DNA of 64,000 nucleotides from Paenibacillus dendritiformis (GTDB lineage Bacteria > Bacillota > Bacilli > Paenibacillales > Paenibacillaceae), in contig NZ_AP025344.1 in the NCBI RefSeq assembly GCF_021654795.1, positions 4,340,501 to 4,404,500 of the forward strand, in the 5' to 3' direction. The notes beneath the pieces were generated by a model that worked only from the letters and a program-made list of their open reading frames with translations, ran no database searches and was not told where the DNA came from. A program made the translations under genes and the position numbers. This document shows positions 23,563-31,225 of the stretch, one piece after another (positions within the stretch are counted from its first letter, which is position 1; every line of letters starts with the position of its first letter).

Positions 23563-25347
23563 CTAGTCATGAATAATGGATTGCAATGGAGCAAATTCAA
23601 CCGACGGGAAGTACTTCCCTTTGGCCTTTAATTCAATCCGATCCTGATACAGCACCGCATTATCATTTTGGAACAGCGGAATTTGCGGAACATATTCGAG
23701 GAGCATTTTTTCCATTTCCGCCAATGCCTCGAGCCTTTCCTGCGGCTTCAGCAGCAAATCTCCGGTCGTCGTCCGCTTTTGCAGCTCGTCGAATTCCGGA
23801 CTGCTGAAGCGGTGGGAACGGTTCGGGAAGTCGGTTCTCCATGCCTTCATGCTGGACCATGGATTAAAGGCATTCTGGGTGATAGATCCGATACCCAGAT
23901 CGAAATCTCCATCCCGATAAGCGTCGTAAGCGGCGCTAGGCGGCATGGCGCGCAGCTTGATGTCGAGCCGGTCTGGGCCGAACAGTTTCTCGTACAGCTC
24001 TTCCGTCATTTCTGCCGTTCTCTTCATATTTTCCTGACCGTCGAAGTAAGTGATCTCGATCGTAATCTTCTTGTTGCCGTTCGCCGCAAAAGCTTTGTCG
24101 AAGTATTCTTTCGCAAGCTCCGCATCATAGCCTGTTCCTTCAGGCAATATCGCTTTGGCTGCATCCGTATCCCGATATCTTAGGCCATCCTTATAGTCAC
24201 CTACCATGCACAGGGTCGCGATATAATACGGCGCAGGCTTGTAGGTTTTAAATATCCCTTTTGCTATTTTTTCGCGATCGATTCCATAAAACAATGCTTT
24301 ACGCAGGTCGTTGTTCGCCAGAATCGGATTTTCCTTCGACTCCGAGTTGATATAATATCCCCACACGCCTCTGGCTTCGGTATACACAACTCTCGGATCG
24401 TCGCCATATTTGTCGAACTGCTCCCCGCTGATCGTGACATTTTCGATCTCGCCTTTCTCCCACAGCTGCATGCGCGTCGCACTCTCCGAGACGACCCGGC
24501 TCTCGATGCGATCCGGCGTATACACGTCTTTCAGCGGCGCATCCGGGTTTTTCTCGAATACGCGGTACTGGTCGCGAACCCATTCCTTCAGGCGATATGT
24601 TCCGCTGGAAGGGACTTGCTCCAGCGTCGTTCCGTAGGTTGTAGCGGTTCTATCCGCATTCATCCCGGCTTCATACAGTTGCTTGTGAACAGGCGATGTT
24701 GGTAATCCGCCCGCAAAGCTAAGAAAAACGTCGATTTCCGGCATTTCCGTCTCCAGCACGATTTCCAGCGTCAGATCATCCTTCGCTTTAATGCCGACCT
24801 CTTCCCATTTGGCCTCGCCCTTGAAATATTTGTTAGCGCTTACAACAGGTATATTATCGAATAACATGAATGCACTGCGGTTGACCAGCTTCGGGTCCAG
24901 CAGCATCTGATATGAATATTCGTAATCATGTGCCGTTATCGGCGTGCCGTCTGACCATTTCAGTCCTTCCTTGAGCTTGAAGATCCATGTTTTGTTGTCG
25001 CTTGTCTCCGGCAAATCAACGGCGTGATTTGGAATAAATTTCACGTTGTCTGTATCTTCGTCATAAATCAATTCAAGCATGTTTCCATAAATATACTCCA
25101 TCAGCTTCGACGTTTCCGCACTTTCACTTGTGTGCTGGTTGAAGGTCTCCGCCGACAGTCCGGCAAAACGGACTACCGCAGGCTTGGCGGAAGCCTCCTT
25201 TTGTCCGCCATTTTCCTTGCTCTCCCCCTCTGTGTTCTCCTGCTTCGCCGGGCTGGCGTCATTGCCGCCTCCGCTGGTGCAGCCGGCGAAGGACAGCACC
25301 ATCAACATGGCCAAAAGCACCAGAAACGGTTTTTTTGGCTGTGTCAT
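23563..25347 (-). CDS. oppA: Oligopeptide-binding lipoprotein OppA
   Basis: Extracellular peptide-binding protein of 594 residues that delivers peptides to OppBC. The N-terminus is a lipoprotein signal: KKPFLVLLAMLMVLSFAGCT, with the lipobox Cys at about residue 23, followed by a Gly/Ser/Glu-rich linker to about 55. The SBP_bac_5 domain fills the rest, with KTWIFKLKEGLKWSDGTPIT and HDYEYSYQMLLDPK being diagnostic. The ribosome site GAGGAGGGGATCTT precedes the ATG. It is the first gene of the five-gene operon. Confidence 0.93.
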   Translation of the reverse strand: MTQPKKPFLVLLAMLMVLSFAGCTSGGGNDASPAKQENTEGESKENGGQKEASAKPAVVRFAGLSAETFNQHTSESAETSKLMEYIYGNMLELIYDEDTDNVKFIPNHAVDLPETSDNKTWIFKLKEGLKWSDGTPITAHDYEYSYQMLLDPKLVNRSAFMLFDNIPVVSANKYFKGEAKWEEVGIKAKDDLTLEIVLETEMPEIDVFLSFAGGLPTSPVHKQLYEAGMNADRTATTYGTTLEQVPSSGTYRLKEWVRDQYRVFEKNPDAPLKDVYTPDRIESRVVSESATRMQLWEKGEIENVTISGEQFDKYGDDPRVVYTEARGVWGYYINSESKENPILANNDLRKALFYGIDREKIAKGIFKTYKPAPYYIATLCMVGDYKDGLRYRDTDAAKAILPEGTGYDAELAKEYFDKAFAANGNKKITIEITYFDGQENMKRTAEMTEELYEKLFGPDRLDIKLRAMPPSAAYDAYRDGDFDLGIGSITQNAFNPWSSMKAWRTDFPNRSHRFSSPEFDELQKRTTTGDLLLKPQERLEALAEMEKMLLEYVPQIPLFQNDNAVLYQDRIELKAKGKYFPSVEFAPLQSIIHD

Positions 25348-25853
25348 AAGATCCCCTCCTCAATAAAAATATTTGTTCATGTATGTCAATTTGTGCGGGT
25401 ACAATAAAAAACGGACATGCAGAAAACCTATTCCATCGACAAAATTCCTCATGGAATCAATTAAATGTTAATTAATGCATTTATGATCCAATTTTTTTCC
25501 AGATCAAATCTTTGGGATATAGGATATGCATCACATTGGTGACAAAGAAGTATACGCTCGAGGAAAATAGTGGAATGCGATTATTAAAAGCCTATCAAAG
25601 TGACAAATGGTAGTCAAGATATAAATATATGATCTCGAAGGGGGATATTGTAAACCTTGGTCAAGAAGATAAATTAATCCCAAAAAACGGTTTATGCCCT
25701 AGTACTAGGAGCAATATAAGAACCCGAACCGCAGAAACCTGCTATGTCTGCCCTGGCAGTTCTACGTAAAAAGGGTCTGCAAAAACTGCAAACCCGAATA
25801 TAAATCCCCTTGTATTCTATTCACTGATAAAAGTCAATATAATGGTCAAAGCG
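25348..25853 (+). other. AT-rich intergenic stretch, no gene recognised
   Basis: Between the oppA start and the radical SAM remnant. It is visibly richer in A and T than its surroundings and has stop codons in all frames. The first 100 bases should hold the oppA promoter (a TTGACA is present on the minus strand about 38 bp before the oppA ATG, without a good -10). A small CTGCC-GGCAG hairpin lies near 25749. Nothing else was recognised. Confidence 0.5.
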
Positions 25854-26266
25854 TCATACTCGACTACAAACCTTCATTTCCGATTTAACAAAATCCTCAT
25901 AACAATAGACACAACGAAAATTGCAGTCTTCATTCGGCATCAAGATAAGTTCGAGGGTCCTGTTAAAGGACAACATATTATACTTTTGTGCGGTGGCCAT
26001 TTGGAACTCATCTACACTCTCACGTACAAGAAAACCTTTTTGAAATAAAAAAGGTATAATCTCAGAGTTCCTGTCATTATGTACTAATTCCACTGATTTT
26101 GATCTCAGTACACTCTTTACGCGCTCTGCTTGGTCACCGTCAAAAACAGCGATTTTCCCGCGATAAGAATGATATAATCGGAGTCTGTCCCCGTCTTGAG
26201 TCGTTACATTAAAACGTGACGGCTTAAGTATATTTTGTGTAACAGCAATTTCATGTGTTATAACCT
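25854..26266 (-). pseudogene. Truncated radical SAM peptide-maturase gene (N-terminal part only)
   Basis: The minus-strand frame encodes about 137 residues. An N-terminal region (HEIAVTQNILKPSRFNVTTQ, HSYRGKIAVFDG, KGFLVRESVDEF) runs into LELILMPNEDCNFRCVYCYE. CNFRCVYC is the CxxxCxxC site of radical SAM enzymes. This head-plus-motif layout is that of SPASM-type peptide-modifying enzymes, which normally run to about 400-500 residues; here the frame ends 11 residues after the motif. The start codon is also missing: inserting one T at 26265/26266 (TTAGG to TTATGG) would give an ATG eight bases after GGTGGAGG. A 10-bp hairpin (26290-26325) lies just upstream, in the place where such loci have a hairpin between precursor and enzyme. 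No intact precursor peptide gene was found. Confidence 0.7.
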
Positions 26267-26288
26267 AACCAACACCTCCACCTTATAA

Positions 26289-26325
26289 GTTACAGGAAGG
26301 ATAGACCTCTTCCTTTCCTGTAACC
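26289..26325 (-). other. Hairpin upstream of the radical SAM remnant
   Basis: GTTACAGGAA and TTCCTGTAAC are exact complements around a loop of about 16 bases. No clear T-run follows. It may be the former attenuator between a peptide precursor gene and its maturase. Confidence 0.5.
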
Positions 26326-26521
26326 GCTTTCTACAAAGACAAATTATGTTTTGGATACTTTTACATCGCGTGTTTGGAAATCTTGTAGATAGAAGCAGGA
26401 AATCCCACAAATATGTCGAAAGAGAACAAACGAGCATAACAAAAACACGCACACAGCCGCTCTTCAATCATAGAGATAAACACGGGCAAAGCTGACGGCT
26501 TGCGCAGGGAAAGGAGCCGTT

Positions 26522-26899
26522 TTGGCAATGAAACGTTTATCGCTTATTACTGCTCTACTTACAGCCATTTACCTGGTCCTTAACTCTCATGTCCCTACCC
26601 TCGTCAATCTCTCGAATTCCTTTTTCATCATCGGGCTCATTTATTTATGCATCGCTTTGTTTTGCCATGTCCGAAATATCGGATTTTTTAAATCTTTGAG
26701 TTATCATCTCCAGCGTAAAAGACAAGCCGAAGACGCGGCCAATCGCATCGATGCCGCAGGCGGGGAATCGATGTCCAAGCTGAAGCTGCATGAACATGCC
26801 GCCCGAATCGGCCGGGGCCCATGGCCGAACCGGCTGTTCTATCTGTTCGCGATTCCGCTGCTGCTCTGTTCGTTGGCGCTTGCATACGCTTCCATGTAG
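26522..26899 (+). CDS. DUF3899-family membrane protein
   Basis: A 125-residue protein with helices at about 7-25, 32-50 and 102-122 and a basic, charged loop between (RKRQAEDAANRIDAAGG). The TTG at 26522 lies five bases and the ATG at 26528 eleven bases after AAGGAG; either could be used. The FFIIGLIYLCIALFCHVRNI then GFFKS block matches DUF3899, small Bacillus/Paenibacillus membrane proteins of unknown role. It is convergent with pfkA, sharing a terminator. Confidence 0.7.
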   Translation: MAMKRLSLITALLTAIYLVLNSHVPTLVNLSNSFFIIGLIYLCIALFCHVRNIGFFKSLSYHLQRKRQAEDAANRIDAAGGESMSKLKLHEHAARIGRGPWPNRLFYLFAIPLLLCSLALAYASM

Positions 26900-26908
26900 C
26901 GCAATAAC

Positions 26909-26951
26909 AAAAATCCGGCCGACCGCATCGGGTGCAGTCAGCCGGATTTTT
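26909..26951 (+). terminator. Bidirectional terminator between the DUF3899 gene and pfkA
   Basis: AAAAATCCGGC (26909-26919) pairs with GCCGGATTTTT (26941-26951), giving a T-run on both strands. Confidence 0.85.
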
Positions 26952-26992
26952 ATGCGAGAGCCTTGAGCAACGGAAGCGCCGGCCCGTTCCTA

Positions 26993-27964
26993 TTATTGGG
27001 ACAGACGGGTTGCCAGCTCGTACAGCTCCATATTGAATTCTTTTTTCGTGTTGACGACCTTGTCAATGTCTGTCGCAACCAGCTCGCCTCGGATCATGCC
27101 GCATGCCTTGCCGGAATCGCCCTCCATCAGCTTGCGAACCGCGAAATCGCCAAGACGGCTCGCCAGGATCCGGTCGAAAGCGGTTGGCGCTCCCCCCCGC
27201 TGGATATGTCCCAGCACCGTAACGCGAGGCTCCACGGTCGGGCAGCGCTCGATGATGCCTTGAGCCACGTCTTCGCCGCGTCCTACCCCTTCGGCGACGA
27301 TGACGATGCTGTGGCGCTTGCCTGCTTCGAAGTTATGCTTCATCCGCTGGGCCACTTCATCGATATCGAACGGCACTTCCGGCACCAGAATGGATTCCGC
27401 GCCGCTGGCCACACCGGCATACAACGCGATGTCGCCGCAATGGCGGCCCATAACCTCGACGACAGAGGAGCGCTCATGGGAGCTCATCGTGTCGCGCAGC
27501 TTGTTCACCGCATCGACCACGATGCTGACGGCCGTATCGAAGCCGATCGTGTAGTCGGTATACGAGATGTCATTATCAATTGTTCCCGGAAGGCCCATCG
27601 TCTTGATTCCGAGCTTGCTGAGCTTGTTCGCGCCTTGATAGGAGCCGTCACCGCCGATGACGATCAAGCCGTCGATCCCGTGAGCGCGCAGAATATCCGC
27701 GCCCTTGCGCTGGCCTTCCTCCGTACGGAACTCCTGACAGCGTGCCGATTGCAGAATCGTGCCGCCGCGCTGGATAATGTCTCCGACGCTGCGCAGATCC
27801 ATCGGACGGATATCCTGATTCAGGAGGCCTTGATAGCCGCGCTGAATGCCGAATACCTCGATTCCATTGAATAAGGCTGCCCGCACCACTGCGCGAATCG
27901 CCGCGTTCATACCTTGGGAGTCTCCCCCGCTTGTCAGGATAGCAATTTTTTTGACATCAGACAT
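26993..27964 (-). CDS. pfkA: ATP-dependent 6-phosphofructokinase
   Basis: Phosphorylates fructose 6-phosphate, the committed step of glycolysis. It has 323 residues with ILTSGGDSQGMNAAIRAVVR (ATP site; Gln where E. coli has Pro), GLIVIGGDGSYQGANKL, LPGTIDNDISYTDYTIGFDT (catalytic TIDND) and VVEVMGRHCGDIAL (substrate site). GGAGGAAACAAC precedes the ATG. The start lies 11 bp after the YtpB-family gene stop, so it is co-transcribed with it. Pyruvate kinase, the usual partner in Bacilli, is not adjacent, which is atypical. Confidence 0.96.
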   Translation of the reverse strand: MSDVKKIAILTSGGDSQGMNAAIRAVVRAALFNGIEVFGIQRGYQGLLNQDIRPMDLRSVGDIIQRGGTILQSARCQEFRTEEGQRKGADILRAHGIDGLIVIGGDGSYQGANKLSKLGIKTMGLPGTIDNDISYTDYTIGFDTAVSIVVDAVNKLRDTMSSHERSSVVEVMGRHCGDIALYAGVASGAESILVPEVPFDIDEVAQRMKHNFEAGKRHSIVIVAEGVGRGEDVAQGIIERCPTVEPRVTVLGHIQRGGAPTAFDRILASRLGDFAVRKLMEGDSGKACGMIRGELVATDIDKVVNTKKEFNMELYELATRLSQ

Positions 27965-27975
27965 GTTGTTTCCTC

Positions 27976-29067
27976 CTAGTTCTCCTTATGCGTATGTTTA
28001 CGTATCCAGCGACTGTTGACCCAGAAGAACAACCGCATCAACGGGCTATTCCGCATCAATCGCCGGCATACGTCCTGCACCTCAGCTTGGTCTCGTACTT
28101 TCGGATCGGACAGGTACAGCGCCAGAAGCCCTTCGATAATCATCCGGTGGAACCGTTCCTCCGGCAGCTTCTTCACCTGCTCCTTCGCCGCTTCCGCGAT
28201 ATGGCCAATCCGGTTCACAACCGTGGATTGGTTCGGGTAGTAATGGCAGAAATTCAAATCTCCGCCCACCCGGTCTTCCTCCTGATCAATCAAATAATCG
28301 AGCAGGATATGAAGACCGCATACATATGGAAAATAGGCTTCCCGGATGAGCGCGGCATCCTCCCTCGCAAGTCCGCCGTCCATGGAAGCGGCGAACAAGT
28401 GGAACACGCCGAGGGTAGAACCCGTCGCTGCGGCGAACTCATTCCACGTCAAATCCGGGAACTTGGCCTCATAGTCCCGCCACCAGGCGAGCAGCGCTTC
28501 TTCCCGCTTCGCCGGATCGATATGCTTGTACACCTGAAGATCGGTATACAACCCGACGAGCCAGACGACATCCGTGCGGGCGGCTTCATAGCCGGGAAGC
28601 TGAGCGATACAGGCCCGGCATGTCTCCACCAGTCCCCGCAAATACCCGCCGTCATCCTTGTCTTCCCGTAAGGCGTAATAGTCTGCCAGCGGGCGCTCGG
28701 GCTGGACTGCATCCAGCATCGATTGGTGCAGAAGCCGGAAGTCATCCGGATCCAGTGAGGTGCTGCGGTCGCACAAATTATCCAAATAATCGCTTATCGT
28801 CTGAAAAGCTACAATCAACGGAATCATGATGCCACGCGTCTCCGGGCGGATGGCAGCGTATACCGCGCCGCCCTGACAGTGAAACTGCTTCGTGGCGATG
28901 CTGGCCAGGGCCTGTCTCCGCAGTTCTTCGTTCGGAATATTCTCTGCCCGCGCCCGCCAGGCATCCAGTTCGGAACGTACCCCCGGCAGTATGTATTTAT
29001 ATACGCGGTGCATGAGCCGCAACGGCCCTCTTGGAGCCACTGAACGGCTAAGCTTGTAATGGTCCAA
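27976..29067 (-). CDS. YtpB-family (DUF2600) tetraprenyl-beta-curcumene-synthase-like protein
   Basis: TTG 29067 is preferred, six bases after GGGAGG; an ATG at 29112 has no ribosome site. The protein has 363 residues, is all-helical and soluble. HCQGGAVYAAIRPETRG, IVAFQTISDYLDNLCDRST (a DxxxD/E-like metal region) and LLDYLIDQEEDRVGGDLNFC (second acidic region) match the DUF2600 family. Bacillus YtpB of this family cyclises tetraprenyl diphosphate to a C35 sesquarterpene linked to spore oxidative resistance; the same role here is inference. It forms an operon with pfkA and perhaps the upstream 105-residue gene, an unexpected pairing of terpenoid and glycolytic genes. Confidence 0.82.
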   Translation of the reverse strand: MDHYKLSRSVAPRGPLRLMHRVYKYILPGVRSELDAWRARAENIPNEELRRQALASIATKQFHCQGGAVYAAIRPETRGIMIPLIVAFQTISDYLDNLCDRSTSLDPDDFRLLHQSMLDAVQPERPLADYYALREDKDDGGYLRGLVETCRACIAQLPGYEAARTDVVWLVGLYTDLQVYKHIDPAKREEALLAWWRDYEAKFPDLTWNEFAAATGSTLGVFHLFAASMDGGLAREDAALIREAYFPYVCGLHILLDYLIDQEEDRVGGDLNFCHYYPNQSTVVNRIGHIAEAAKEQVKKLPEERFHRMIIEGLLALYLSDPKVRDQAEVQDVCRRLMRNSPLMRLFFWVNSRWIRKHTHKEN

Positions 29068-29176
29068 GAATAACCTCCCGTTCTCCAGTCCTCCACCAGT
29101 GGATGCACTCATTTTAGCCAAAACTATTATATTACGAAGTGACTCTTTGCACAAACTATTCCCGCGCCTTTTTGAC

Positions 29177-29494
29177 CTAAAGATGGCTTTTGGCAACGGT
29201 ATCCTGCTGCACGCGGAACCATAAATGCAGATCGTGGATGATGCTCGCCAACTCCGCGATATCCCAATTCAGCCGGCAGGATGCTTCAAACCGTTCTTCC
29301 TCGTCCAGTTCGCGCTGCTTGGCGATAATGCGGCCCTCTAGCTCCTTCACCCGCTCCGGAATGCAGCTACGGATGTCTTCCCAGCGGGCAATGACCTCGG
29401 CTTGTTCCGTGAAGCATAGCGATTCCCAGGGCACGAGCAGCACCGGAAGCTCAATGCCAAGCCGTTCATCCCGCTCGAAGCGATACCGGTTCAT
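29177..29494 (-). CDS. Hypothetical coiled-coil protein (105 aa)
   Basis: From ATG 29494 (GGAGGAGAAGG upstream) the protein reads NRYRFERDERLGIELPVLLV, then PWESLCFTEQAEVIARWEDI. A probable coiled coil (CIPERVKELEGRIIAKQREL) and a Trp-containing amphipathic end (LNWDIAELASIIHDLHLWFR) follow. No family was recognised. The composition and the good ribosome site support a real gene. It lies 109 bp upstream of the YtpB-family gene on the same strand and is divergent from an MFS gene, across the palindromic site at 29608-29634. Confidence 0.6.
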   Translation of the reverse strand: MNRYRFERDERLGIELPVLLVPWESLCFTEQAEVIARWEDIRSCIPERVKELEGRIIAKQRELDEEERFEASCRLNWDIAELASIIHDLHLWFRVQQDTVAKSHL

Positions 29495-29607
29495 TCCCGC
29501 GACCTTCTCCTCCCGCTTCCGTACAGAAGCGACTTTTGCAGTTACTGTACCATTACGGGGCTGGAAAGTAAATGTCATCAGCCGCGAATCTCGCCCCGAA
29601 CCCCTTA

Positions 29608-29634
29608 AAAGCATGATATACTATAGCATGCTTT
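29608..29634 (+). promoter_or_regulatory. Palindromic operator-like site in a divergent promoter region
   Basis: AAAGCATG (29608-29615) and CATGCTTT (29627-29634) are exact complements with 11 bp between. The interior contains TATACT (29617-29622) on the plus strand and TATAGT on the minus strand, so a bound dimer would cover both -10 regions. Confidence 0.55.
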
Positions 29635-29671
29635 CATTGATGCAATGCTTGACTTCACGGGGGGAACCATC

Positions 29672-30865
29672 ATGTCGCAACCGGTTATGAAGAATCGTGA
29701 CGCCCATTGGCTCCGGGCCTTTACCTTCTCCATCTTCATGGCGTCATCCGTCGTCGTATCCTATCTGCCGCTTTATTATCAGGCACTAGGGTTTACAAGC
29801 GTTCAGATTGGATTGCTCTATTCCATCGGGCCGCTTATCTCCATCTTATCCAATCTGTTCTGGGGCTTAACAAGCGATCGGCTCGGGACATTGAAAAAAG
29901 TTCTGATTCTTCTGCTGTGCGCCCAAATCATCCTGTCGCTGATTCTCAGTCAATTCGCTTCTTTCGGAGCGGTGGTCCCGGTTCTTATTCTGTTCTATTT
30001 CTTTTATTTTCCGATATTTCCGCTGAACGACAGCTTCTCTATCGTGACGGCGCAAGCTCAGGGCAAGAGCTTCATCGGCATCCGGGTGTTCGGGTCGATC
30101 GGGTTCGCCTTCGCCGCCCTGCTGTTCGGCATGGTGCTCCGCACGGCAGGCGCCATCTATACCGTATGGATACTCGTATTCATCGGAGTCTTGTCGCTCG
30201 GCATCGCCTTTTTCCTGACAGACAAGCGGGCATCCATGAAAAAAATGGAGTTCTCCGGGCTATGGGCCGTGCTTAGACAACGCGAGGTGCTGCTGTTCTT
30301 CCTGTTCGTGCTCCTGCTCGCGATCGCGCACCGGTTGAACGAAGCCTTTCTTGGAGTGACGCTTACCGGACTCGGAGCGGACGAATCGCTCGTCGGCTGG
30401 GCCTGGATGCTGTCGGCCGTCAGCGAGATTCCGATCTTCTTCCTGCTCAACGCCTTCGGCGATCGCTTCAAGGAGCTCCCGCTGCTCGCCTTCTCCGGCT
30501 TGACGTATGCGATTCGGCTGCTGCTCGTAGCCAATCTGCAGGCCCCGGGCGCCATCGTGGCGACGCAGCTCATGCACAGCGTATCCTTCGGCATTTTTTA
30601 TTTCGTCGCCGTCCGCTACATCAGCCGGGTCATACCCGAAGAGTACCGTTCCACGGGACTCGCGCTCTATACAATCGTCTGGTCGAGCATTGCCGGACTG
30701 CTGAGCGGCACCCTCGGAGGCATGCTCCTTCAAGCCTATGGCAAGGACACCGTCTTCCATGTCGGGGCGGCATTCGCCGTCGCCGCCTGCGCAGGCTTCC
30801 TCGCGATGGCCGTTCATTCCCGCTATGCCGAGACCGGGACCCGATGGCCGAGGCGCCGCCGTTAA
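29672..30865 (+). CDS. MFS transporter, MFS_1-like (LacY/nucleoside-type subfamily)
   Basis: A 397-residue, 12-helix transporter. ATG 29672 follows GGGGGGAACC; an ATG nine codons earlier overlaps it. The opening WLRAFTFSIFMASSVVVSYL, followed by PLYYQALGFTSVQIGLLYSI and FWGLTSDRLG, is the MFS_1_like pattern (also seen in YwbF-type sugar/nucleoside porters). PEEYRSTGLALYTIVWSSIA near residue 330 is another family landmark. The substrate is unknown. It may be controlled through the palindrome 38 bp upstream. Confidence 0.82.
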   Translation: MSQPVMKNRDAHWLRAFTFSIFMASSVVVSYLPLYYQALGFTSVQIGLLYSIGPLISILSNLFWGLTSDRLGTLKKVLILLLCAQIILSLILSQFASFGAVVPVLILFYFFYFPIFPLNDSFSIVTAQAQGKSFIGIRVFGSIGFAFAALLFGMVLRTAGAIYTVWILVFIGVLSLGIAFFLTDKRASMKKMEFSGLWAVLRQREVLLFFLFVLLLAIAHRLNEAFLGVTLTGLGADESLVGWAWMLSAVSEIPIFFLLNAFGDRFKELPLLAFSGLTYAIRLLLVANLQAPGAIVATQLMHSVSFGIFYFVAVRYISRVIPEEYRSTGLALYTIVWSSIAGLLSGTLGGMLLQAYGKDTVFHVGAAFAVAACAGFLAMAVHSRYAETGTRWPRRRR

Positions 30866-31042
30866 GTTCCGCAAAATGGCCGGATTCCGCCGTGCCGGCC
30901 GTCGGCGCCAGGGAAGCGGCATACTGCCGGAAGCGGAGATGTCATTGGCAGGTTGCCGCAAATCATGGAGAGGCGTCCCTCACAGCTCGCGGAACCCCGT
31001 CGGGAGACATCGTTATCGCTCCGGCCACAAAGCCGGAAATCA

Positions 31043-31071
31043 TTGCAATCCAACATTACGGCCCGTATAAT
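31043..31071 (+). promoter_or_regulatory. Promoter of the nitroreductase gene
   Basis: TTGCAA (31043-31048), exactly 17 bp, TATAAT (31066-31071): a near-consensus vegetative promoter. The start of transcription should be near 31078, giving a leader of about 150 nt. Confidence 0.75.
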
Positions 31072-31082
31072 AGGATCAAGTC

Positions 31083-31099
31083 TTAGTACGTGGTACTAA
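31083..31099 (+). promoter_or_regulatory. Palindromic operator of the nitroreductase gene
   Basis: TTAGTAC-GTG-GTACTAA, a perfect 7-bp inverted repeat placed just after the predicted transcription start. The position suits a repressor. Sites of this size are used by MarR/DUF24-type redox regulators that control nitroreductases in Bacillus, but the protein that binds here is not in the window. Confidence 0.65.
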
Positions 31100-31145
31100 A
31101 TAATAGAGCATCAAGAGATGAACTGGAAATAACGTATCTGCAGTT

Positions 31146-31205
31146 CGGTTCACAAGGCCGGTTTCGGCGCCGCCCCGAACGGACTTTTTGAACCGCCTCT
31201 TATAC
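31146..31205 (+). promoter_or_regulatory. Shared leader motif with hairpin, copy 3 (before the nitroreductase)
   Basis: CGGTTCACAAGG (31146-31157) pairs at 10 of 12 positions with CTTTTTGAACCG (31184-31195) across 26 bases. The right arm continues CCTCTTATAC, as before merR, and the distance between arms is within one base of that before tpx. It ends 21 bp before the ATG. Confidence 0.55.
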
Positions 31206-31225
31206 AGCGAAGGAGAAATGTTAAG

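Noticed and set aside
26258..26467. 69-residue minus-strand frame as the precursor peptide of the radical SAM remnant
   Set aside because: It runs through the hairpin and the maturase ribosome site, starts without a ribosome site and has no leader/core pattern. No alternative small frame there was convincing either.
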